DNA of 41,310 bases from Nocardia niigatensis NBRC 100131 (lineage in GTDB: Bacteria > Actinomycetota > Actinomycetes > Mycobacteriales > Mycobacteriaceae), in NCBI RefSeq assembly GCF_000308655.1, contig NZ_BAGC01000105.1, positions 1 through 41,310 on the forward strand, in the 5' to 3' direction. The translations under genes were made by a program, and so were the position numbers. Positions within the stretch are counted from its first letter, which is position 1. Each line of letters opens with the position of its first letter. Of the stretch, positions 1 through 7,150 are shown piece by piece. Under the pieces are notes generated by a model that saw nothing but the letters and a program-made list of their open reading frames with translations, was not told the origin of the DNA and did no database searches.

Positions 1-88
1 ACTGAAAGCCACACCCGACACCCCTGGGAACCAGGACCCTACGACTGGCCCGGTACTCCCGGAGCAAAACGGTAGGGACTACTGACCG
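1..88. repeat. 87-bp direct repeat, copy 1
   Basis: Bases 2-88 recur almost unchanged at 40882-40969; the only difference seen is GG versus GAA near base 52. The window starts inside or at the edge of this repeat, so its true left limit is unknown. One frame reads as a plausible protein C-terminus (LKATPDTPGNQDPTTGP..., stop at 83-85). Another frame reads HPWEPGPYDWP. It contains a short hairpin, CCTGG-GAA-CCAGG. It could be a duplicated gene end, an attachment-like direct repeat, or a multicopy genomic repeat. Confidence 0.85.
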
Positions 89-301
89 GGAACGTTCAAT
101 GCAGTCCGGGTCCCGCGAGTACAACCCGGCGAGCAGACTGCGCCGCTACCAGTACTGATGCCGTTTTCCGTCGGTGCCGGCGACGCATGACCGCGCCGGT
201 GCCGTCCAGGTCTGCCGGGTTGAGCGGGATGTGGCCGGGCACGATCGGCTCGCGCCGATCGACGGGGCAAGCGCGGCAGGTCGTCGGTTCGGGGGCTTTC
301 G
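89..301. other. No convincing gene
   Basis: This short stretch lies between the repeat and the downstream end of the hydrolase gene. On the minus strand one frame reads CRACPVDRREPIVPGHIPL, with a CxxC pair, which might be the remnant of a small zinc-binding protein. No start codon with a ribosome binding site was found for it, so no gene is called. Confidence 0.5.
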
Positions 302-1015
302 TCAGTTCGGTGCGGGTTCCGTGCTGGGTTCCGGCCGTTCGAGTTCGGTGGTGGTGAGGTCGAGCAGGATCCTCAGCAGGTCGTCGGGGGCGTCGCGCAT
401 CAGGTTGTGTCCCCCGTCCAGGGCGTGGGTGGACCAGTCGGCGTCTCGGCACAGGCGTTCGTAGACCGGGGTGAACGGTGAGGGGGTTTCCCAGCCGGCG
501 GCGTAGACGTAGGTTCTGCGCCGGATATGGGCGAGGTCGGTGGCCAGCTTCAGCGGCTGGAGGAGCGCGGCCAGCGGGTGGGGCGTGGTTCGCGGGTCGA
601 AGAACGGTAGGGGGAGGACCGCGGCGCCGGTGTCATCGACGTCGAGATACCACTGCCTTTCTCGGTCGGAGACGAGGTCGAAGCAGGAGTCGCCATGTCC
701 GGGAACCATGGCGTCCACGTAGACCAGCGAGCTGACCCGGTCGGGTGCACGGCCGGCGGCGCCGGTGATGACCATGCCGCCGTAGCTGTGGCCGACGAGT
801 ACCGCGTTGCGGATGTTCTCGGCTTCCAGCACGGCGGTGACGTCCTGGATGTGGGTGTCGAGGTTCACGAGGGTGTGTCGTAGATGGCGGCGTTCAGCGA
901 TTCCGGTCAGCGTCAACGGTATTACCCGATGACCGTGCCGGTGGAGTTGGTCGGTGAGCTGGTCGAAGCACCAGCCACCGTGGCACATTCCGGGGATCAG
1001 AACGAACGTTGTCAT
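302..1015 (-). CDS. Alpha/beta hydrolase (esterase-like)
   Basis: A 237-aa soluble hydrolase of the alpha/beta fold, EstC/salicylate-esterase-like subgroup. Visible features are the N-terminal strand followed by the oxyanion-hole motif HGGW (residues 12-15), the nucleophile elbow GHSYGG with Ser77, and the C-terminal catalytic histidine in DGGHNLM (about His203). The length is normal for the family. The start is fixed by a strong Shine-Dalgarno (AAGGAGA, complement of 1022-1028) 6 bases before the ATG. It lies downstream of the MFS gene on the same strand and its first 122 bases overlap the MFS reading frame, so the two are co-transcribed and probably controlled by the divergent TetR protein. 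The substrate cannot be told from sequence; a role in modifying or detoxifying the compound handled by the transporter is inference. Confidence 0.85.
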   Translation of the reverse strand: MTTFVLIPGMCHGGWCFDQLTDQLHRHGHRVIPLTLTGIAERRHLRHTLVNLDTHIQDVTAVLEAENIRNAVLVGHSYGGMVITGAAGRAPDRVSSLVYVDAMVPGHGDSCFDLVSDRERQWYLDVDDTGAAVLPLPFFDPRTTPHPLAALLQPLKLATDLAHIRRRTYVYAAGWETPSPFTPVYERLCRDADWSTHALDGGHNLMRDAPDDLLRILLDLTTTELERPEPSTEPAPN

Positions 1016-2189
1016 GGCGGATCTCCTTGTCGGGATGGGTGGGTGTGGCGATGGGTTGGGTCGCGGCGATCACTGCAGCGGCAGCGCAGAGAATCGCTGC
1101 CCATGCCAACGTCGCGACAGTGCCGGTGTGATCGGCGACGAAGCCGGCCAGCCACGGACCTGCGGTCTGCCCGATTGCGAACACGGTGGTGCAGGCCGCG
1201 AGCGTGGCGGTCCAGTCGGACTGTGGAATGGTGTTCTTGACGAGGGTGGTGACCACTGCGGGAACCGTCATGAACGTCGCGCCATAGATGGCGGCGGAGC
1301 CGATGATCGCCGCCGGGGTCGGCGCCACAAGTGCCAGCGCCGCGCCGCCACCGAGAACTGACAACACCGCCGCGAGCGTTCTGTTGGTCGGCCAGCGGGA
1401 AATCGGCCGTCTCCACACCAGCGGAGCCGCGACAACGGCAAGCCCCAATGTCAGCCATACGGTGATGACCTGGGCGATCGAGGTGTCATGATCAGCGAGA
1501 TAGGCGGACAGAAAGGTGATGTAGGTGATGTAACCTGCCGCGAACAGCAGGTACGCGAGCAGCGTTGGGCGCAACGGCCGCAGTCGTGCCCGACCGGCAT
1601 AGCCCGGAACCGGTGCGTTGCCGCTGCCGTCGGCAGAGGACCAGCTCACCACCGTCGCGAGTCCCGCCGCAATCCCCAGCGCGATCCACGCCACTCGCCA
1701 GTTGTCCTGCAGCGCAGGCAGGGTCGCACCACTCGCGATGATGCCCAGCCCGGCGCCGGCGAAGTACACGGTGATGGGCAAACCGGATGAGCTTCGCGCG
1801 GCGAGACGCGACGCGATCACTCCGCCACTGATGAATACGGCCGCGCCTGCCGCGCCCGCCACTGCCCTGGTGGCGAGCAGCAACAGATAGTCGGCGCAAG
1901 CGGCTGAGGCGGTCAGCGCGACGGCGGTCAGCGCCATGGCGCCCCGGAAGGTGGTCGCAGTGCCCAATCGAGCAGCGATCGCCGTGGTCACCAAGGCGCC
2001 GAAGAGGTAGCCGAGCCCGTTGGCGGTGGCGAGCATGCCCGCCGCCGACAGGCTCCACCCCAAGTCGTCTCGCATGGCCGGCAGGAGCAAACCGTAGGCG
2101 AAACGCGCGAACCCGAGCGCCGATGCGGTGCCGAGCGCGAGGCGAGCCGCCTGCCATGCCGGCCGGAGCTGCTCGGTCACTACGACCAT
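894..2189 (-). CDS. MFS transporter, YbfB/YjiJ-like
   Basis: An inner-membrane major facilitator superfamily permease of about 431 aa with roughly 12 hydrophobic segments. The N-terminal half resembles YbfB/YjiJ proteins (GFARFAYGLLLPAMRDDLGW, with the conserved acidic pair after TM1; AGMLATANGLGYLFGAL in TM2). An upstream GTG at 2198 is possible, but ATG 2189 is preferred because AGGGG lies about 8 bases upstream of it. The last ~40 residues (from DKEIRHDN on) are hydrophilic and lie over the ribosome binding site and the first 122 bases of the hydrolase gene. That tail looks like read-through after loss of the original stop rather than a family feature. Transcribed away from the TetR gene with an operator-like palindrome between them. 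Drug or metabolite export is the usual role of such pairs; the substrate is unknown. Confidence 0.85.
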   Translation of the reverse strand: MVVVTEQLRPAWQAARLALGTASALGFARFAYGLLLPAMRDDLGWSLSAAGMLATANGLGYLFGALVTTAIAARLGTATTFRGAMALTAVALTASAACADYLLLLATRAVAGAAGAAVFISGGVIASRLAARSSSGLPITVYFAGAGLGIIASGATLPALQDNWRVAWIALGIAAGLATVVSWSSADGSGNAPVPGYAGRARLRPLRPTLLAYLLFAAGYITYITFLSAYLADHDTSIAQVITVWLTLGLAVVAAPLVWRRPISRWPTNRTLAAVLSVLGGGAALALVAPTPAAIIGSAAIYGATFMTVPAVVTTLVKNTIPQSDWTATLAACTTVFAIGQTAGPWLAGFVADHTGTVATLAWAAILCAAAAVIAATQPIATPTHPDKEIRHDNVRSDPRNVPRWLVLRPAHRPTPPARSSGNTVDADRNR

Positions 2190-2282
2190 CCGAGCCACCC
2201 CTGCGAGCCGGCGCGGGCCGCGGGTTGATTCGCGCAGTCCAGGCGTCCGGCCATATGGGCGACCTCCGACATGGCATCCTCC

Positions 2283-2306
2283 AGATAGAACCGATCGGTA
2301 CTACCT
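2283..2306. promoter_or_regulatory. Probable TetR operator (24-bp imperfect palindrome)
   Basis: The sequence AGATAGaACCGAT / CGGTaCTAcCT is a near-perfect palindrome centred on CGATCG in the divergent MFS-tetR intergenic region. Its position, between the two start codons, fits autoregulation by the TetR protein and control of the MFS-hydrolase operon. Confidence 0.6.
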
Positions 2307-2331
2307 CGTACGCTAGCACGCCATCGAACTC

Positions 2332-2346
2332 ATCGGTACTATCTGG
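2332..2346. promoter_or_regulatory. Second operator half-site at the tetR start
   Basis: ATCGGTACTATCTGG repeats the right arm of the palindrome at 2283-2306 and ends two bases before the tetR ATG (2349). There is no ribosome binding site between it and the ATG, which suggests a leaderless tetR transcript whose start is covered by bound repressor. The left arm is poorly conserved. Confidence 0.45.
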
Positions 2347-2348
2347 TC

Positions 2349-2987
2349 ATGCCCGTTGCCAAAGGCTCGACGATCGACCCTGCTCGCACGCGCGCCACAA
2401 TCATCGAAGCGGCCGGTCCACTGCTGTACGAGCGGGGACTCGATGGCCTCGGGGTGGCGGAACTGTGTGCGCGGCTGGGAATTTCGAAAGAGACACTGTA
2501 CCGGCATTTCGGCACCAAAGACGGGCTCGTGCACGCCGTACTGCAAGCACGCAGCGACGAGGTGGTCGCCTGGCTGACCGAAGCGGTCGAATCTGCGGGC
2601 GACGATCCAGCCGAGCAGTTGACCGCCGTGTTCGATGCCCTCGGTCGGTGGTATGCCGAACCGGCCTTCCGTGGCTGCGCGATGGTGAACGCCGCCGCCC
2701 AGCACCACGACGAATCCGTATTGTCCATTACCGCACAGCACCTCGCCCGATATCGCGACCTACTCGCCGACATCGCGACCCGCGCAGGAGCCTCCGACCC
2801 GGCGCGACTGGCCGGTCAACTACTCATGCTCGTCGAGGGGGCGACCATCATCGCCGCGCATCAACCTTCGACAGACGAACAGAGCACCCAACGGCGGTGG
2901 AGACCCGTGTGTAGACCCGTCAGCGAAGAGGCCCGCGCCGCAGCCCTCACCCTGCTTTCAGCCAGCCGAAAGGGCACAAAGGCATAG
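2349..2987 (+). CDS. TetR/AcrR family regulator
   Basis: A 212-aa one-component repressor. The N-terminal TetR domain (about residues 10-60) is canonical: ARTRATIIEAAGPLLYERGLDGLGVAELCARLGISKETLYRHFGTKDGLV, with the recognition helix SKETLYRHF. The C-terminal ligand-binding half (about 75-205) is all-helical and matches the TetR_C group with CAMVNAAAQ. It is divergent from the MFS/hydrolase operon and has two candidate operator sites in the 160-base gap. By family precedent it represses the transporter operon and itself until a small ligand binds. The C-terminal segment around residues 175-190 is arginine-rich and less typical. Confidence 0.88.
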   Translation: MPVAKGSTIDPARTRATIIEAAGPLLYERGLDGLGVAELCARLGISKETLYRHFGTKDGLVHAVLQARSDEVVAWLTEAVESAGDDPAEQLTAVFDALGRWYAEPAFRGCAMVNAAAQHHDESVLSITAQHLARYRDLLADIATRAGASDPARLAGQLLMLVEGATIIAAHQPSTDEQSTQRRWRPVCRPVSEEARAAALTLLSASRKGTKA

Positions 2988-3344
2988 CAGGCGGGTTCCA
3001 CATTCCGGGCGGGTACTGGCCGGCTCGCATCGACACGATTCGCACTCGAATCCGAGCCTGGAGTGTCCGCTGGCGGCAAATGGGTTGGCCGCCACAGGCA
3101 AACCTACGGTACCGTAGGTTTGCGTCGTGGATCAGCGCGAACCTGTCCGCGACCGGGCGATCGGGGTGCTGGGCAGTTTCCACCAGGCGTTGCTTCGGGT
3201 GATAGTCCATTCTGCGGGTATACGGGCACAGGCCCGAGATACAGGTGACCGTGCGGCCACACCGCCAGCACCTCCGGTCGAACCCGACCACACGGACCGT
3301 CATCCATACCGCCGCACCGGCGGTGACTGCTGGGATCGAGGCGT
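2988..3344. other. Intergenic debris with an orphan palindrome
   Basis: No intact gene is recognised. A GTG at 3127 opens a frame (DQREPVRDRAIGVLGSF...) directly after the palindrome at 3099-3122, which could be the start of a lost palindrome-controlled gene. It runs into low-quality sequence by about 3240. The minus-strand frame 2947-3303 contains CWRCGR, but no family was recognised. Confidence 0.4.
3099..3122. promoter_or_regulatory. Perfect 24-bp palindrome, TetR-type operator
   Basis: CAAACCTACGGT followed by its exact reverse complement, with no spacer. Length and symmetry are typical of TetR-family operators in mycobacteria and nocardiae. It sits 4 bases before a GTG (3127), but the downstream reading frame is decayed, so the operator has no clear target now. 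The site differs from the TetR operator at 2283-2306, so a different regulator is expected to bind it. Confidence 0.55.
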
Positions 3345-3653
3345 CGGGGAGAACACCCGATGGGTGTCGGCGAGCAGGTGGTGGTGGATCGCACCGGGTT
3401 CACTGGGGTCGCGGGTGTGTGGGCCGCGGGGAACGTCAGTGACGTACTGGCGGGTGTTCCGCAGGCTGCGGCAGCTGGGGTAGCGGCTGCCGCAGCGGTC
3501 AACATGGATCTGCTGATGGTTGATGCCCGCAGTGCTGCCGAGTCCCGCGGGGCGGGCGTCGATGTGTTCAGCGGGTCGATGGAGGCCGAGGTGTCGCGGC
3601 GTGTCCTGGGGGCCCGGGTGCACGGGTTGGATGTCCAGCACTGCGACAGCTGA
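3345..3653 (+). pseudogene. C-terminal fragment of FAD-dependent thioredoxin-reductase-like oxidoreductase
   Basis: The frame from about 3345 reads HPMGVGEQVVVDRTGFTGV then WAAGNVSDVLAGVPQAAAAG. This is the signature of the C-terminal FAD-binding part of actinobacterial NAD(P)/FAD-dependent oxidoreductases of the thioredoxin reductase type (the G-WAAGN segment contacts FAD). It ends FSGSMEAEVSRRVLGARVHGL then a stop at 3651-3653. The N-terminal two thirds, including the GxGxxG and CxxC regions, are absent. In many actinobacteria this domain is fused to a class I methyltransferase. A matching methyltransferase fragment lies 120 bases downstream on the same strand, so the two are probably halves of one broken bifunctional gene. 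Confidence 0.72.
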
Positions 3654-3772
3654 GACGAGACTGCTGATCGCAATTCCGGTCCGCTTCGGCGATGCGGTCA
3701 GAGTGATCCCGGCTGCGGCGGCGGACCCTCGCATGATCAAGGGCTATCGAACTCGTCGTCCGTGCTCCAACT

Positions 3773-4370
3773 GTGCCCCAGCAGTTTGCAGATCCGGCAA
3801 AGATCTTTGTCGGTTCGTCATCGGTAGCGACACCCGTCGTGGCAGAGCAATCGACTACACAGAGCGACCAGCTACAAGAAGAACGACGAGTGGACGCCGA
3901 ATTCTGGGATGTCCGATATCGCAGCCGCGACAAGCTTTTCAGTGGCGAACCCAATACGGTACTTCTCGTCCAGGCCTCCGGATTGCCGGTAGGGCAAGCG
4001 CTTGATGTGGGATGTGGTGAAGGCGCCGACGCGCTGTGGCTGGCCCGGCGCGGCTGGCAGGTCACTGCGGTCGATGTCGCGTTGACCGCGCTGCAGCGAG
4101 CCGCAGTGTCGGCGACGGACATCTCAGGCCGGATCGCATGGGTGCGAGCCGATTTGACCAGCACGCCGCCGCCGGAAGATTCATTCGATCTGGTGTCTGC
4201 ACAGTATTTCCCGCTCCGGCGTCAGCCACCATGCCGTACTTCGCGGCCTGCTTTCCGCTGTTGCTCCAGGCGGCACCTTCCTGTGTGTCGGCCACGACTT
4301 CCACGACTTGTCCCCCGCTGATACCGAGGGCCTCGATCCCGATGACTTCTACCAACCTGCCGAGATCGCG
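3773..4370 (+). pseudogene. Class I SAM-dependent methyltransferase, frameshifted and truncated
   Basis: Residues FWDVRYRSRDKLFSGEPN and ALDVGCGEGADALWLARRGW give methyltransferase motif I (GCGEG) and the following acidic strand (VTAVDV). After YFPLRRQ at about 4220-4228 the frame is broken by one base. The family sequence resumes in another frame as LRGLLSAVAPGGTFLCVGHD and DLSPADTEGLDPDDFYQPAE. At about 4366-4370 the sequence passes directly into an inverted IS256-type transposase gene and the C-terminus is lost. With the oxidoreductase fragment upstream it represents a decayed bifunctional oxidoreductase/methyltransferase. The 230 bases between the two halves show no conserved linker. Confidence 0.75.
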
Positions 4371-4916
4371 TTCACAACGCGCCCGTTCTCGCGGACCTTC
4401 AGCACCAGCGCGTCCGCGGCGACGAACGTATATGGGCCTTGGTCGAGTGGGCGGGTGCGGAACGCCTCGACCTGAGCGTCGAGATCGCGGGCCATCATCG
4501 ATACCTGCGACTTGGAAAGGCTTGTGATGCCCAAGGATTCGACGAGTTTCTCCATCCGTCTTGTCGAGACGCCGAGCAGATAGCAGGTGGCGACCACCGA
4601 GGTCAGGGCCCGTTCGGCGCGTTTGCGGCGTTCGAGCAGCCAATCCGGGAAATAGCTGCCGGACCGTAGTTTCGGGATCGCCACGTCGATCGTGCCGATG
4701 CGGGCGTCGAAGTCGCGGTGGCGGTAGCCGTTGCGGTGGTTGACGCGCTCGTCGCTGCGTTCGCCGTAGCCGGCGCCGCAGGCGGCGTCGGCCTCGGCGC
4801 TCATCAGGGTCTGCACGAAACTCGACACCATGGCGCGCAGCAGGTCCGGGCTGGCTGGCCATCGCCAATTGTTCGGCGAAGGGCTTGGCAGGGTCGATAG
4901 GCTGGAGATTGGTCAT
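4366..4916 (-). pseudogene. IS256-family (mutator-type) transposase, 5' half only
   Basis: Starting at ATG 4916 the product reads MTNLQPIDPAKPFAEQLAMA and, after a one-base frameshift near 4846, continues as DLLRAMVSSFVQTLMSAEAD, then HRNGYRHRDFDARIGTIDVA and FPDWLLERRKRAERAL, VSTRRMEKLVESLGI. These are hallmark N-terminal segments of IS256 transposases; the first catalytic Asp strand (YTFVAADALVLKVRENGR) is present. The gene ends at about 180 of roughly 410 residues, before the second Asp and the Glu of the DDE triad. Inactive. Confidence 0.85.
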
Positions 4917-5056
4917 CGCGTGGTCTTCTTCCTTCGGAGCGACTTGGTAGGTCTTCTGAAGGATCACGCGGTGGCCACCCTGCTGTCCGGGGATTACGAC
5001 AGACTCAACAGCCGATCGCTGCTGCTACACCACGCTATTGGACGCAACCTACAACG
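4366..5056 (-). mobile_element. Truncated IS256-family insertion sequence
   Basis: It holds the 5' half of an IS256-type transposase gene plus its upstream terminal region. The outer end (about 4946-5056: GGATCACGCGGTG ... GCTACACCAC ... GGACGCAACCT) closely matches a second, solitary copy at 20716-20830. The inner end breaks off inside the transposase gene and abuts the methyltransferase pseudogene, so the other inverted repeat is missing and the element cannot move by itself. Confidence 0.75.
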
Positions 5057-5120
5057 CCTGCCCACAACACTGCCGGCTTGATCAGAGGCTCGGTGCCGAC
5101 GTTCAGCGATGACACAAGCT
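5057..5120. other. Short gap between IS256 end and operon end
   Basis: Nothing recognisable beyond the outer edge of the IS256 end. Confidence 0.4.
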
Positions 5121-5420
5121 TCATGAGGGGATGACGTCTTCCGTCTGACGCGTCGCAGCGCCATGGTCGAGTTGTCGTAGCGCGAGCAGTCCGCCGGCGC
5201 CCGGAACGAGGGCCAGGACCTTGGCGGCGGCCGGAGCCTGCGCGAGGCGCCAGGTGGTGATCACGACGAACAGGTAGGCGCAGCCGTGGGTGGGGCCCAG
5301 CAAGGATGAGATGGGCGCGAGGTGGACGGTGAACACGTTGGCCAGCATCACGATCAGCGAGATCAGCTCAGCGTGAGCCGCGATGCGCAGGTGGCGCGGA
5401 GGCTGGAGGTGCATGCTCAT
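5121..5420 (-). CDS. Small membrane protein, DUF3817-like
   Basis: A 99-aa protein with three hydrophobic segments (about residues 17-38, 42-60 and 66-82). The pattern LGPTHGCAYLFVVITTWRLA resembles the G-P-x-H-G-x-x-Y core of DUF3817 integral membrane proteins. The ATG overlaps the stop of the upstream gene (ATGA), so it is translationally coupled as the last gene of the DJ-1 operon (6952 to 5121). Function is unknown; a role with its membrane partner is inferred from coupling only. The DUF3817 assignment is by eye. Confidence 0.65.
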   Translation of the reverse strand: MSMHLQPPRHLRIAAHAELISLIVMLANVFTVHLAPISSLLGPTHGCAYLFVVITTWRLAQAPAAAKVLALVPGAGGLLALRQLDHGAATRQTEDVIPS

Positions 5421-5887
5421 GCTCCCGTGGTGGAGCCGGGACGGATGATCATCAGTACGGTGACAGTGGCCCAGAGCAGGTTGAAAATGCCGGTGAGCAT
5501 GGCGAGGCGACCCGGCGTCAAGGAGATTGGCAACGGCGAGGCGGAACCTGTCGTCTCGGCCAGGGCGCGGTCCTGGGCGGGCAGGAGCAGCAGTGCCAGT
5601 ACGCCGGCGGCTGTGGCGGTCAGCAGGATCGCGATGATCAGCCAGGTGTCGCCGAGGACGCCGAGACTGCTGGCCGTGGCGAAGCCGAAGACGGGAACCG
5701 CGATGCCGATGCCCGCGTAGACCCGGCAGATGCGGTGCAGCGTCCGCAGGGTAGTGCGGGCGTCGCTGTCACGGGGCTCGCCAAGGGCGCGGCGCAGCGT
5801 CGCGGGGAACATGCTCGCGGCGACAGTGACCGGACCGACGGCGATGATGGCGGCCAGGACGTGCACGGACAGAAGGAACTTGGTCAT
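5417..5887 (-). CDS. Integral membrane protein, DUF2269-like
   Basis: A 156-aa protein with four predicted membrane segments (about 4-27, 50-72, 80-102, 128-150). The N-terminus KFLLSVHVLAAIIAVGPVTVAASMFP, with a histidine in TM1, resembles DUF2269 membrane proteins. Both ends are coupled by ATGA overlaps to neighbouring genes. It is the third gene of the operon led by the DJ-1 protein. Function unknown. The conserved histidine in the first helix is of the kind that can bind heme or metal, but nothing here proves that. Confidence 0.65.
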   Translation of the reverse strand: MTKFLLSVHVLAAIIAVGPVTVAASMFPATLRRALGEPRDSDARTTLRTLHRICRVYAGIGIAVPVFGFATASSLGVLGDTWLIIAILLTATAAGVLALLLLPAQDRALAETTGSASPLPISLTPGRLAMLTGIFNLLWATVTVLMIIRPGSTTGA

Positions 5888-6201
5888 GCCTGATGCTCCG
5901 GGGCGGTCTGGCGCTCGCCGATGACCTTCGAGGACGGCAGACGGCCGGCCTTGGAAGTCCCCCGGAGGGTGTCACCGTCGACGGTCACGTCGAATGCCAG
6001 GTTCAGCCGCATGGGCTTGGTGATGGCCTGCTTCCACGTCAGCCGGCCTCCGTTGAGGCAGATATCAGTGAGTGGTACGTCCTCGCCGGCTCCGTGGGCG
6101 ACGCCGGTCAAAATGCCGTCCTGCTCACGGAGTTCGACCACGGCCTTGATCTTGCCGATGGGGGTGGAGATGGACATGTTCCAGGTGCCTACGACGGACA
6201 T
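5884..6201 (-). CDS. Conserved small protein with GTWNMSISTPIG start
   Basis: A 105-aa soluble protein, rich in beta strand: MSVVGTWNMSISTPIGKIKA, VELREQDGILTGVAHGAGED, FDVTVDGDTLRGTSKAGRLP. It has the look of a small beta-barrel or lipocalin-like fold; similar short proteins occur near amidohydrolases and oxidoreductases in streptomycetes. No catalytic motif is seen. It lies 61 bases after the DJ-1 gene and its stop overlaps the next start (ATGA). Function unknown. Confidence 0.7.
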   Translation of the reverse strand: MSVVGTWNMSISTPIGKIKAVVELREQDGILTGVAHGAGEDVPLTDICLNGGRLTWKQAITKPMRLNLAFDVTVDGDTLRGTSKAGRLPSSKVIGERQTAPEHQA

Positions 6202-6262
6202 GCTGAAGTAATTCCTGACTGTGCAAATGGGGATGGGGGGCGCCTGACAAAGGGAAGACTGC

Positions 6263-6952
6263 TCAGAAGGTGGTGGGCGTCAGACCCTGGGTGCGCCAGA
6301 CGGTGCCACGCCGCTCGTGGGCGAAGAGTTCCTCGACGGCGTGCGCGATGCGGGGGCCCAGCTCGCGCTCGAGCAGGTACAGGCCCAGATCGAGCCCGGA
6401 GGTGACACCCGCGCCGGTGATCAGGTCGCCGTCGTCCACGATGCGGGCATGGACCGCGTGGGCGCCGGTGGCGTCCAGCATGTCCAGGCCCATGTGGTGG
6501 GTGGTGGCGTGACGCCCCTCCAGCAGGCCCGCCAAAGCCAGGACCAGCGAGCCGCCACAGACGGTGGCGACCGTGATGTCCGGGTCCTTCATCGCCTGCT
6601 CGAGTAGCGCGGGCAGCTCGGTGGTCAGCGTCCGGCCCAGCAGCACCGGGATGAACTCGTCCTGCTTCCACTCCCTGGGGCCCACTTCTTCCTCCGGGAT
6701 CTCGCCGGGTTCGCCCACGCGGCCGGAGGCGCCGGGCACCATGAGCATGTTCGCGCGCTCCAGATCAATGGCGCCGGCGGCGCGCAGCGTCAGTCCTCCG
6801 GTGCCGCTGACCACCTCACGAGGGCCCTCCGCGGTGACCAGCTCGACAGTTACCGCGCCGTCGGATGCCGAGCCGCCGGCGTACAGCACCTCGTAGGGGG
6901 CGATGACGTCTAGTGGGTCGAAGCCATCGAACAGGACAATTTGGATGTGCAT
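6263..6952 (-). CDS. DJ-1/PfpI family protein
   Basis: A 229-aa class I glutamine-amidotransferase-fold protein. The start MHIQIVLFDGFDPLDVIAPYEVL carries the conserved glutamate (Glu21). The nucleophile elbow is TVATVCGGSLVLALAGLL with Cys132, followed by the conserved TTHHMGLDML and GAGVTSGLDLGLYLL. Residues 74-112 form an insertion with several acidic residues not common in the family. The nearest functional type by pattern is isonitrile hydratase or the ThiJ-like proteins; the actual reaction is not deducible. It has a GAGGAAA ribosome binding site and heads a four-gene operon. It is divergent from a GlxA-type regulator that carries a related DJ-1 domain, which probably controls it. Confidence 0.85.
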   Translation of the reverse strand: MHIQIVLFDGFDPLDVIAPYEVLYAGGSASDGAVTVELVTAEGPREVVSGTGGLTLRAAGAIDLERANMLMVPGASGRVGEPGEIPEEEVGPREWKQDEFIPVLLGRTLTTELPALLEQAMKDPDITVATVCGGSLVLALAGLLEGRHATTHHMGLDMLDATGAHAVHARIVDDGDLITGAGVTSGLDLGLYLLERELGPRIAHAVEELFAHERRGTVWRTQGLTPTTF

Positions 6953-7022
6953 GGATGATTTCCTCGGGGTCGATTTCTATCGGACGCTCCGAAGTCAACA
7001 GGCTGCCGCGATGATCGCCCAG

Positions 7023-7057
7023 TGGCACTAGTGACAGGTTTCAACGGAATAATGCCA
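7023..7057. promoter_or_regulatory. Candidate AraC/GlxA operator
   Basis: TGGCA (7023-7027) and TGCCA (7053-7057) form a spaced inverted repeat in the divergent region between the DJ-1 operon and the GlxA-type regulator. The TGGCA-TGCCA half-site type is common for this regulator family. The 25-base spacing is long, so the call is tentative. Confidence 0.35.
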
Positions 7058-7150
7058 ACACCTCCCCAGTAGGTTGGAGCTGCGCTGATATGGAGGTTCC
7101 GAGGCATTGGCCGGGGTTCACTCAGTCCGATGGGGAGGTAGGTTCTCGCC

